Source: Candidatus Poribacteria bacterium (lineage in GTDB: Bacteria > Poribacteria > WGA-4E > WGA-3G). From it: a stretch of 60,241 nucleotides of DNA. The position numbers were made by a program, and so were the translations under genes. The stretch is taken from assembly GCA_026702755.1 (NCBI GenBank), contig JAPPBX010000107.1, forward strand, positions 1 to 60,241, in the 5' to 3' direction. Positions 35,286 through 42,741 of the stretch are shown piece by piece; positions within the stretch are counted from its first letter, which is position 1; every line of letters begins with the position of its first letter. Below the pieces are notes generated by a model that did not search any database, was not told the DNA's origin, and saw only the letters and a list, made by a program, of their open reading frames with translations.

Positions 35286-37604
35286 TTGCTCAGATCGCGA
35301 TTTTACATTTTATCTATAGGGACACTTCTTTTGAGTGCTATAAGTGTCGGCGCAGCACCTGAAACGGTCTGTCTCAGCAATGCTGCATGGACAGTTGACA
35401 TTGTTCCTCAGTCGCTCGCCGTAGAGACATATCCAGCGGATTCAGAAGTATCCGTGCCGATTTCGTGGGGACAAGCCGGTTTTAGCAATATAACGGAATT
35501 CTCTCAAGAAGACAATACTGTCAGCTGGCGGCTGCCAGAACGTTTTCTTACCGTTCGCTTTGAACTGATAGACGATTCGCTATCCGTTGAATTTATTCAG
35601 GATAAAAGGACAAATGAGGCATTAAGTTTAACATGGCCCGTTATTGAAGATTTTGAATCTCTCCGTGGATACATTTTACCTTTTTTTGAGGGGAGTTACG
35701 TACCGAAAGATGACGTTACATGGTGGGACTTTTTGACCCAACGGGGACCCATAAACACAACCGCAGGTCTCTCAATGCCGTTTTGGGGGTTGCATCTCAA
35801 CGAACGAACGCTCACCTATATTTTAACCAATCCGTTCAACAACCAAATCCATTTCAATAAGACATTAACTCCTGGATTAGGCATGCAGGTATCGCATACC
35901 TTCACACCAAATTGGGAGCAGAAAAGGTATGAGGTGCGTATCACTCTTGATGCAGCATCGCCAGTTGCCCCCGCCAAGCGTTACCGAAAGTGGCTGGAAC
36001 AGAATGCCGAATTCGTTTCTTTTCATGAAAAGATTCAACGGACGCGTGCCGCGAGGAAGTTACTCGGTGCTGCCCATATCTATTTATGGGGCGGTAAACT
36101 TCTTAGCCAGTACGATGTAATGGATTGGAAGACGTTCGCCACAAGACTAAGTGGTGATAGGGGGGTTGCGAGACAGATTTGGACGCAACTGAACACAGAG
36201 GCACGAGAAGCAATTCATGAAATCGCGCAGGCGGACTATCCGCCCAAATACAGTTTACGCGTTGTAAGTCGTGCGATAAGTGAGCAACTTGAAAAGCAAA
36301 GTTTTTACGAGCCAGCCATTTGGACAGAGATTTCTCCTATGTCGGAGACAAAAGCGTTAATTTCGCGGGATGTATCCACGCTATCACTACCAGATGTTTA
36401 CCGGCGCAACTGTCTTATACTATATGCAGCGTTTCCCGATATACTGCGACATCCAGATGAATGGGGGGACGGTCTTTCTGTAAAACTACTGGAACAATTT
36501 GCCGAAAATGGATTGGATAGACTCTGGCTCGGTGTTGATTCATGGCAAGACGGATTTCGGCATCCAACTGCTGTTGCGAAGGCGAAAGAACTCGATTATT
36601 TAATCGGACCGTATGACTCCTATCATAGTATCCATCACCCAGACGAACAGGATACATGGGAAACCGCGCAGTTCGATCTGTCGCTTTATGAGACCGGAGC
36701 GATTGTCAATATAGACGGCACAAAGAACCGAGGATTTAAAAAGAAAGGGTATCATTTAAGTCCGCTCGTCGCACAACCTTATGTTGAGGATCGCGTTAAC
36801 GGTATCGTTGAACAGATGCCATCGGATTTCAATACGTGGTTTATCGACTGTGACGCTTACGGCGAACTCTTCGACGATTATTCAACGTCCCACCCTGCGA
36901 CGCAGTTAGATGATATGAACGCGCGACTCGCGCGTATGGTGTGGATTCGGGATACGCACAACATGGTCGTCGGTTCGGAAGGCGGTGCTGCCTATTCGGC
37001 ATCCACAATTCACTTTGCACACGGCATGATGGTTCCCGTTATCGGATGGGGTGATCCAGATATGAAGACGAAAACCTCGCCTTACTATATTGGTGGGTAC
37101 TGGCCCCCCGAAGGTCCAGCGATTCACATAAAGCAGGTGCCTCTCAAATCGAACTATCTGTATCTCTACTATGATCCGCGTTTTCGCTTACCACTTTACC
37201 AGATTGTGTTTCATGATTCAGTGATAACAACAAACCATTGGGGTTCTGGTAGTCTTAAATTTGAGAATGCAATCGGAACGTTGGCACTCTTAGAGTTGCT
37301 CTACAATGTACCGCCACTATACCATCTGAATATGGCGGAGTTTTCAAAGCATAAAGCGTGGATAAAGCGGCACTACGCCTTCTTCTCGCCGTTGCATCGG
37401 CAAATCGGCGGACAGGCAATGACCGATTTTGAGTGGTTGAGTCATGACAAACAAATTCAACGTACCGAGTTTGGGAATACAGTTGAAATGTACGCTAACT
37501 TCGGGATGGATCCATTCAGATATAAAGGCGTGATAATTATGGGACGAAGTGTGGTAGCCAGATGGATGGATACCGGTAAAATTGAAGTGTTTTCTGTAGA
37601 GTAA
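35286..37604 (+). CDS. Large secreted glycoside-hydrolase-like protein
   Basis: 772 residues from a TTG start; GAGGA is 9 nt upstream. A signal peptide is present (residues 1-23, ending SVGAA). A beta-rich N-terminal ~240 residues is followed by a likely TIM-barrel region with DRLWLGVDSWQDGF, FNTWFIDCDAYGELFDDY and NMVVGSEGGAA. The Asp in IDCDAYG and Glu in GSEGG are placed like the nucleophile and acid of GH101/GH129/GH36-type alpha-glycosidases. The C-terminal ~130 residues look like a beta domain. Activity on an alpha-linked amino sugar or glycan is a guess from fold; the relation to a defined GH family is uncertain. Confidence 0.7.
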   Translation: MLRSRFYILSIGTLLLSAISVGAAPETVCLSNAAWTVDIVPQSLAVETYPADSEVSVPISWGQAGFSNITEFSQEDNTVSWRLPERFLTVRFELIDDSLSVEFIQDKRTNEALSLTWPVIEDFESLRGYILPFFEGSYVPKDDVTWWDFLTQRGPINTTAGLSMPFWGLHLNERTLTYILTNPFNNQIHFNKTLTPGLGMQVSHTFTPNWEQKRYEVRITLDAASPVAPAKRYRKWLEQNAEFVSFHEKIQRTRAARKLLGAAHIYLWGGKLLSQYDVMDWKTFATRLSGDRGVARQIWTQLNTEAREAIHEIAQADYPPKYSLRVVSRAISEQLEKQSFYEPAIWTEISPMSETKALISRDVSTLSLPDVYRRNCLILYAAFPDILRHPDEWGDGLSVKLLEQFAENGLDRLWLGVDSWQDGFRHPTAVAKAKELDYLIGPYDSYHSIHHPDEQDTWETAQFDLSLYETGAIVNIDGTKNRGFKKKGYHLSPLVAQPYVEDRVNGIVEQMPSDFNTWFIDCDAYGELFDDYSTSHPATQLDDMNARLARMVWIRDTHNMVVGSEGGAAYSASTIHFAHGMMVPVIGWGDPDMKTKTSPYYIGGYWPPEGPAIHIKQVPLKSNYLYLYYDPRFRLPLYQIVFHDSVITTNHWGSGSLKFENAIGTLALLELLYNVPPLYHLNMAEFSKHKAWIKRHYAFFSPLHRQIGGQAMTDFEWLSHDKQIQRTEFGNTVEMYANFGMDPFRYKGVIIMGRSVVARWMDTGKIEVFSVE

Positions 37605-37620
37605 TTTAAGTCTCAGGACT

Positions 37621-37764
37621 ATTTAGTTTTATAGTTTGGAAACTTATTTTCAATGCAAATCCTGACTATTGATACGCAGGGAATCTTTGTAGCATAGGAA
37701 ACCGTTAGCCTGTGCATCAATTAGCGCAACCTAACAGGATACGCTACAAAATAGAAAACTAAAT
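37621..37764. repeat. Small palindromic element upstream of HEPN gene
   Basis: The outer arms ATTTAGTTTT (37621-37630) / AAAACTAAAT (37755-37764) enclose TTTGTAGC (37686-37693) / GCTACAAA (37743-37750) and a looser GTTAG/CTAAC pair. It resembles a short non-autonomous element. It ends 27 nt before the -35 box of the HEPN gene. Confidence 0.55.
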
Positions 37765-37790
37765 GAACCTGATTTAAGTCTCATTTGTGA

Positions 37791-37819
37791 TTGACAGAGA
37801 TAGAAAAATGTGATACACT
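37791..37819 (+). promoter_or_regulatory. Strong sigma-70-like promoter for HEPN-DUF4268 gene
   Basis: TTGACA (37791-37796), a 17-nt spacer and TACACT (37814-37819) lie about 40 nt before the ATG at 37859. The -35 is a perfect consensus. It supports independent expression of this gene. Confidence 0.75.
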
Positions 37820-37858
37820 TCTGAAAATTTCTCTACATGGAGGTTTATAGGTAGCAAC

Positions 37859-39148
37859 ATGACGGAATTTCCTAACCAAGAAGGACTCAATAGAGCGTTT
37901 AACATATATCGAGCTGCCATGCGAAAGTTCATCATTTCGCGCTTAAGACAGATTCCAGGCACAAACGTTGAATCTGTAGTTACTAATTCTTTGGGATATA
38001 GACGAGCTAACGAAGTTAAACGTGTTTTGACTCACTCCGATCGAAATATTGAATCTGCAATTGACATTAACGATTTTCCACACCTTGTTCACAAAAACTG
38101 GAGCGAAGCCTTTGAAATACAACTCAATGACGACAAAACTTTTCGGAATCAACTTTGGCTGATAGTGGAATGTCGGAATGCCGATTGGGCGCACCCACCT
38201 GAAGGGGATGCTGAATCCGAAGGTACTCGAGCACACTTGTTTCTTATTGCTGATGTACTTAGTAAAATTAATGAATCAGATGCGAAACGTGTTAAAGAAA
38301 TTCGAGAGCAGCTTTTTTCTGATGAAGCTGAAGAACACATCCCAGATGTGTCTGAACAACTGGAAATAGCGAGAGCAGAGAATGCTGAATTTGAGAAACC
38401 GCTCAAGGGTAAATCAGAAATTCAAGAACGACGAAAAAAATTCTGGAAGAACTTGTGCGACTATGCAGCTCAAAAGGACACTCCAGTTAGATTTCATAAA
38501 CCGGGTTCGGAAAATTACTTAAACGTTAGCAGAAATTTGATAGATCTTACTGGCTTTAAGATGCAGGTGTGGTTGGGCACGGACAATAGGGAAATTGCCG
38601 TACGCCTTTACATGTCACATCAAAACTTCTACTTGCTTGGGAAACAACGCGAGGAAATTGATAAAGAATTTGGCGAACCTCTTGAATGGGAGGAGTTACC
38701 TCAGCGCAAGGAAAGTCGGGTGTCCTTGCATAAGGATATAACTAATCCAATTGACGAAGCAGATTGGCAAAATCAGCACAAATGGATTGTCTCAAAAATT
38801 GAAAAGTTCCGCGAAAAGTTCAACGCGGTTTTCTTACCACGACTTCAGGAACCTATAAAAGTAGCCGTAGCAGGAAAAACCGTCGCTGAGGAACGCTTAT
38901 CAGATATATCAAATCGGTTTGAAGAAGCCGAAGGGCAACAACCCATCCAAAGTACACTGCCATCCAATTTGACTCCAGATGAGAAAATAGTCTTCGACGT
39001 TATAGAAGCTCCATCATCGCATATTGACACTATCATTCGGGCGACACAGCTACCGATTAGTCGGGTCTCAAGTCTGCTACTGATGTTGGAACTCAAGGGC
39101 ATCGTTCAACAATTACCGGGGAAACAATTCGCTAAGGCTAATCAATAA
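37859..39148 (+). CDS. HEPN (Swt1-type) - DUF4268 - DprA-type winged-helix protein, probable defence factor
   Basis: 429 residues in three parts. Residues ~8-150 look like a Swt1-type HEPN domain (FNIYRAAMRKFIISRLRQIP). Its catalytic R-x(4-6)-H motif is intact as R106-N-A-D-W-A-H112, with the typical polar residue after Arg. Residues ~195-330 match DUF4268 (FWKNLCDYAAQ, IAVRLYMSH, FGEPLEWEELPQRKESRV), a domain common in nuclease and restriction contexts. Residues ~368-425 match the winged helix at the end of DprA (LTPDEKIVFDVIEAPSSHID, LLMLELKGIVQQLPGKQF). HEPN domains are usually RNases in immunity or toxin systems. It stands alone between repeat elements with its own promoter, and looks more AT-rich than its neighbours (not computed). 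Confidence 0.82.
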   Translation: MTEFPNQEGLNRAFNIYRAAMRKFIISRLRQIPGTNVESVVTNSLGYRRANEVKRVLTHSDRNIESAIDINDFPHLVHKNWSEAFEIQLNDDKTFRNQLWLIVECRNADWAHPPEGDAESEGTRAHLFLIADVLSKINESDAKRVKEIREQLFSDEAEEHIPDVSEQLEIARAENAEFEKPLKGKSEIQERRKKFWKNLCDYAAQKDTPVRFHKPGSENYLNVSRNLIDLTGFKMQVWLGTDNREIAVRLYMSHQNFYLLGKQREEIDKEFGEPLEWEELPQRKESRVSLHKDITNPIDEADWQNQHKWIVSKIEKFREKFNAVFLPRLQEPIKVAVAGKTVAEERLSDISNRFEEAEGQQPIQSTLPSNLTPDEKIVFDVIEAPSSHIDTIIRATQLPISRVSSLLLMLELKGIVQQLPGKQFAKANQ

Positions 39149-39275
39149 CCCAAGTTGCTACTAACAGATTTTGCACACTTCATAAAGGTTTTTCTGCTCT
39201 CTCCCTACCCCAGAGGGGTGATATATCTATAGAAAATAGCGTATTGATGCGATTGCACTCCAGCGGAGTGCTATG
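39149..39275. other. Spacer with palindrome
   Basis: No gene. GCACTCC and GGAGTGC (39256-39272) form a perfect 7-bp hairpin with a 3-nt loop, a type of dispersed short palindrome. It lies between the HEPN stop and the 38-bp inverted-repeat element. Confidence 0.5.
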
Positions 39276-39619
39276 TGTATAAAAAGGTGGCAACCATAAG
39301 TGTCAATTTTAGAGCAAATAACCGTTGTGGTCCCAGGTCCGGTAGGTGCTGTTTTCAACTGCGCCGGATTTCACCCACAACCCTTGAATACTTCAGAACC
39401 CTCTTTAGTCCCGTAGGGACGGTATCTGTGTAGAAAAACGGTCGCGCCCCCGATCAAGCCCCGTAGGGGCGGCATTTGCAAAGATGTCGTCCCAAAATAC
39501 CGTGAAAAACCCCTAAATTGACACCTATGGTGCGGTCTCCTAACCGAACCTACCGGGTCTGGGGCCGCGGCGGCTATTTTTTCTAAAATTGACACTTATG
39601 GTTGCCACCTTTTTATACA
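39276..39619. repeat. 344-bp MITE-like element with 38-bp perfect terminal inverted repeats
   Basis: The arms 39276-39313 and 39582-39619 are exact reverse complements over 38 bp. The interior has no gene. It contains GTCCCGTAGGGAC and GCCCCGTAGGGGC palindromes and the block ending ATTGACACCTAT, all shared with the element at 16066-16344. It also holds two units of a CCGAACCTACCGG-type repeat in opposite orientations (near 39333 and 39543). Perfect arms suggest recent arrival or constraint. Confidence 0.85.
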
Positions 39620-40016
39620 CCATAGGTGTCAATTTAGGGGTTTTGATAACGTTTTAGCAAGTGTAGATATAAACATGCTGAAGAAACACCCAAGCAAAAA
39701 CCCCTTACAGGGCTGAATACTTCTTTGAAACGCATTTCTATAAAAATAATGAAGAAACACCCAAGCAAATAAACCTTACAGGACTAAAGAGGTTTTTGAA
39801 GTCTTTAAGGTTTTCGCATAGTATCCGGTTCGGTTAGGAAACCGAACCTACCGGGCCTGGAGAAAATCAGGAATTACCGAAATATTTTCTTAAACTTCAT
39901 CAAACCGAACCTACCGGACCTGGGTCTGAGACGGTTATGTTTTCTAAAATTGACGCTTATAGTGTGTAGTAACTATAGATATAGAAGATATAGATTATAA
40001 AGGTTCTCTACATACA
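39620..40016. repeat. Repeat island before the BolA-like genes
   Basis: No gene. It holds two more GAACCTACCGG(G/A)CCTGG units (about 39840 and 39904) and two direct copies of AAGAAACACCCAAGCAAA (39681-39698 and 39752-39769). Each of the latter is followed by a CCTTACAGG block. The same 16-nt core appears in the leader of the ABC permease at 47.2 kb. Confidence 0.65.
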
Positions 40017-40028
40017 TTGGAAGCAATA

Positions 40029-40292
40029 ATGGCATGTGAAATATTAAAGCAGAAAATTCATGATACGCTCAGGGGTGGATACTTTAGCGATGCAAAAGAT
40101 TTTGTGGATGTTTCTGATGGTTCCGCAGATCATGTCCATATTGTCATTGTTAGCCGAAAATTCAATGGACACACCATGGGAGACAGAAGTGATATCATTT
40201 GGGGTGAATTGGTAAAGAATCTTTCTCAAGAGGAATGGGGACATGTATTCCTTTCTATTGGCGTGCCGCCTGAAGAGGTCATTCTCCAATAA
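40029..40292 (+). CDS. BolA-like protein, tandem copy 1
   Basis: 87 residues from the ATG at 40029 (GGAAG site); a TTG four codons earlier is less likely. The pattern fits the BolA fold: an N-terminal helix LKQKIHDTL, DVSDGSADHVHIVIVSRKFNG (strand pair and H-x-H near residues 36-38), the recognition helix DRSDIIWGELVKNL and the final strand FLSIGVPPEEV. BolA proteins bind monothiol glutaredoxins or DNA. The usual invariant His of BolA (RHR motif) is replaced by DRSD. It is first of three tandem paralogs. Confidence 0.7.
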   Translation: MACEILKQKIHDTLRGGYFSDAKDFVDVSDGSADHVHIVIVSRKFNGHTMGDRSDIIWGELVKNLSQEEWGHVFLSIGVPPEEVILQ

Positions 40293-40308
40293 TTGAGGTA
40301 GAGGTATA

Positions 40309-40569
40309 ATGCGTGAAGTGTTAAAGCAGAAAATTCACTCTTTGCTTAAAACAGGCTACTTCAGCGATACGAAAGATTTCGTTGATGTTTCTGATGGAGC
40401 CGCCGATTTCATCCACGTTGTGGTTGTCAGTCGAAAATTTAATGGATACACGATGATGGACAGAGGTGATATTATCTGGGATGAACTCTTAAAACATCTT
40501 TCAGATGAGGAATGGGGACACGTTTCTTTATTGATTGGTGCAACACCTGAAGAGGTCCAACTCTGGTAA
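40309..40569 (+). CDS. BolA-like protein, tandem copy 2
   Basis: 86 residues. It is about two-thirds identical to copy 1 by eye, with the same helix LKQKIHSLLKTGYFSDTKDF, the strand VVVVSRKFNGYTM and MDRGDIIWDELLKHL. GAGGT-rich ribosome site; 16 nt after copy 1. The terminal L-W differs from copy 1 only at the last residues. It is probably co-translated with both neighbours. Confidence 0.72.
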   Translation: MREVLKQKIHSLLKTGYFSDTKDFVDVSDGAADFIHVVVVSRKFNGYTMMDRGDIIWDELLKHLSDEEWGHVSLLIGATPEEVQLW

Positions 40570-40583
40570 GTAGAGGCTAACAG

Positions 40584-40856
40584 ATGGCATCCGAAACACT
40601 AAAACAAAAAATTCACGATATTCTCAAAGCAGGCTCTTTCCCCGATCCAGACTACTTCGTTGATGTTTTCGACGATGACGACGAACACATCCGCATCCTT
40701 GTCATCAGCCGTAAGTTCGACATCTACAAATATAAACGCTCAGAACGCGAGGACAGGGTCTGGGCAGATATTGTCCAGGTGTTATCCGAGGACGAACTGG
40801 AGTATATTTCTCGTATCGTCGCTGTAAACCCAGAGGAAATTAAGATATATACCTGA
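40584..40856 (+). CDS. BolA-like protein, tandem copy 3 (divergent)
   Basis: 90 residues. It keeps LKQKIHDILKAG, DDDEHIRILVISRKFD and EDRVWADIVQVLSEDELEYIS, with the final NPEEIKIY. It lacks the glycine after FD (FDIYKYKRSEREDR in place of FNGYTMMDRGD) and carries an extra charged loop, so it is the most divergent of the three. AGAGG ribosome site, 14 nt after copy 2. Confidence 0.7.
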   Translation: MASETLKQKIHDILKAGSFPDPDYFVDVFDDDDEHIRILVISRKFDIYKYKRSEREDRVWADIVQVLSEDELEYISRIVAVNPEEIKIYT

Positions 40857-40916
40857 GACTATGCAACCTTCCCCTATAGCATCTGCGTTTCCTGAACTTC
40901 GCTGGAGGTGAGAACC

Positions 40917-41252
40917 ATGTTCATAAAGACAGTCAAAGCCAGCCCTCGATTTCTCGGAATTCTGTTTGTTAGGATTTTGGCGGGAGTGGTAGTGGGGCAC
41001 TTGTGGGTTGTCGCTGTGGCACTTATTTTTCATCACACAGGTGAGAACATAGTATCTCAACACGCTGAAATAGGTCCCCATCGCGGTCTTTATGACTATT
41101 TTGATTCAAGATACGACATAGGTCCTATTTTTCGTATTGTCGCTTGGGTCGCATGTATAGGAAACTTGGGGTGTATGTTTCTTGGTATTCTCTGGGGTTT
41201 TTCTCAAGGGAAATTGGATTTGCGGAGGTGGATAAGGAAGCGGTATGCTTAA
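40917..41252 (+). CDS. Small two-helix membrane protein
   Basis: 111 residues from the ATG at 40917 (GGAGGTGAG upstream). Hydrophobic segments lie near 12-35 (FVRILAGVVVGHLWVVAVAL) and 75-100 (FRIVAWVACIGNLGCMFLG), with a polar loop between and a basic tail. I do not recognise the family. It is 60 nt after the third BolA-like gene and 28 nt before the rhodanese gene, so it may share their transcript. Confidence 0.65.
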   Translation: MFIKTVKASPRFLGILFVRILAGVVVGHLWVVAVALIFHHTGENIVSQHAEIGPHRGLYDYFDSRYDIGPIFRIVAWVACIGNLGCMFLGILWGFSQGKLDLRRWIRKRYA

Positions 41253-41280
41253 ACAGCAGTACTATCTTTGAAAGGAAGTT

Positions 41281-41670
41281 ATGAATCATATTGAATTTTA
41301 TCAAGCGAAATTAAACCACGAAACGGATTCTTGGGATCTTTATGAAGCACTCAATAACGGGGAACCTATCGTTGTTATAGATGCCCGTTCCGCAGAGGCT
41401 TATGCGCTTGAACACATACCAACATCAATAAATATCCCGCATCGAACAATGTCTGAGGTAACCACAAGCGAACTCGACAAATCAAAATTATATGTGACAT
41501 ACTGTGATGGTATTGGCTGTAATGCTTCTACAAAAGGTGCCTTGAATATGGCGAAGTTGGGGTTTCAGGTGAAAGAGTTGATGGGTGGCTTAGATTGGTG
41601 GAAACGTGATGGCTATGAAACCAAAGGTAAACAAGGCGTTCCGGGGACTGAGGTTGTGTGTGGATGCTAA
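41281..41670 (+). CDS. Single-domain rhodanese-like protein
   Basis: 129 residues. The rhodanese fold shows VVIDARSAEAYALEHIPTSI and the active-site cysteine C75 in YCDGIGCNAST (an elongated loop, C-x4-C). It should transfer sulfane sulfur, with C80 as a possible resolving cysteine. GAAAGGAAG precedes the ATG. It is last in the string of BolA-like, membrane and rhodanese genes, all with possible sulfur/redox links. Confidence 0.88.
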   Translation: MNHIEFYQAKLNHETDSWDLYEALNNGEPIVVIDARSAEAYALEHIPTSINIPHRTMSEVTTSELDKSKLYVTYCDGIGCNASTKGALNMAKLGFQVKELMGGLDWWKRDGYETKGKQGVPGTEVVCGC

Positions 41671-41692
41671 ATACGGTCGTAGAAAATTTAAT

Positions 41693-41721
41693 TTGCAATT
41701 GCGAACCGGATAGGGTATAAT
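41693..41721 (+). promoter_or_regulatory. Promoter of tRNA-Asn
   Basis: TTGCAA (41693-41698), a 17-nt spacer and TATAAT (41716-41721) lie 11 nt upstream of the mature tRNA start. Consensus -10 with near-consensus -35. Confidence 0.75.
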
Positions 41722-41732
41722 TAAATTACCAT

Positions 41733-41805
41733 TCCCCCATAGCTCAGTCGGTAGAGCAGATGGCTGTTAACCATCGTGTCGGCGGTTCGAGTCCGTCTGG
41801 GGGAG
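41733..41805 (+). tRNA. tRNA-Asn (GTT)
   Basis: 73 nt with a full cloverleaf. The acceptor is TCCCCCA/TGGGGGA with discriminator G, the D arm AGCTCAGTCGGTAGAGC, the anticodon loop CTGTTAA (anticodon GTT) and the T arm GGCGGTTCGAGTCCGTC. CCA is not encoded. Confidence 0.95.
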
Positions 41806-41906
41806 TTTTGAATTTTGCTGGCGGGCTTTGGTGGTCAAGGTTCGTCAGCAAATTTTTTTAATCTGTTCTTGTCCAAATTCGTGCCGTTTCTCCAATGGAG
41901 GTCAAT

Positions 41907-42731
41907 ATGCCTAAGAAATTTACCGATGCACAGCTTGATGAGCTCTTAGCGAAAGGCTACTTAATTGTACCCGACTACTATTCAGGTGAACAACTGGCGG
42001 AGATGCAAGCTGCCCAACGCCGTGTACTCCCGACATGGGAAGAAGTTAAGGATGATCCACCCCCCGGTAGAGCAACTTTGACCGAATTCCCGCCCGCTGA
42101 AATGGCTTTATTACGTGCGACCGTGGACCACCATGCATGGGAATTCGCACGTAAATTTCTGAAAACGGAGCATATTCACTTCCGTGCTGGGTGTATGATT
42201 GCACGCTATCCCGGATTTAAAGGTCCAGGTGTCGGTAGCGATCCGAGCAATTTACACATTGATAACGGTAACAACTCGCTGCTCCCACAGTCGGAGAGTG
42301 CTCGTGAATTCGGGCAAATCGGTTTTTGGGTACACCTTGAGGATGTTGACGAAGATCAGGCACCGCTTAGACTACTTGCCAAGGAACACGGAGGAGATAC
42401 CTCTAAATACGAGCCCCTCGTTTGTAAAGGCGGAACCGTCTGTATTTTTAACAACTATACATTGCATTCAGCGAGCGATTATCTGCGGGAAGATGGACAA
42501 CGCTTCACGTGGGGATTCGGTTTAGGACGGGCAGACCACTATTGGGAAGGTTTTCGACACTACACAGACAAAGGTCGAAATCCAACGTTCTCGAAATTCA
42601 TCGGCACACTGACAGCGACAGAGCGTGAAGTATTTCGGTTTCCATCTGCCGGGCATCCCTACTACACGCCACAGACACTTGAGGCGTTAGAAGAACAGTA
42701 CCCGGGTTGGAACGCCCGCGGAGAATATTGA
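41907..42731 (+). CDS. Phytanoyl-CoA dioxygenase-family protein
   Basis: 274 residues from the ATG at 41907 (GGAGGT upstream; an earlier ATG overlaps the ribosome site). It is a double-stranded beta-helix Fe(II)/2-oxoglutarate oxygenase with facial triad H117-x-D119 (NLHIDN) and H187 (YTLHSAS), and a likely 2-oxoglutarate Arg in the following GQRFTWG. The family hydroxylates unactivated carbons. The substrate is unknown. It is monocistronic, facing a convergent TPP enzyme gene 10 nt away. Confidence 0.92.
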   Translation: MPKKFTDAQLDELLAKGYLIVPDYYSGEQLAEMQAAQRRVLPTWEEVKDDPPPGRATLTEFPPAEMALLRATVDHHAWEFARKFLKTEHIHFRAGCMIARYPGFKGPGVGSDPSNLHIDNGNNSLLPQSESAREFGQIGFWVHLEDVDEDQAPLRLLAKEHGGDTSKYEPLVCKGGTVCIFNNYTLHSASDYLREDGQRFTWGFGLGRADHYWEGFRHYTDKGRNPTFSKFIGTLTATEREVFRFPSAGHPYYTPQTLEALEEQYPGWNARGEY

Positions 42732-42741
42732 ATAAAGCGCG

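Noticed and set aside
39149-40016. CRISPR array
   Set aside because: Repeats are few, irregularly spaced and in both orientations; no unique spacers of fixed length and no cas genes.
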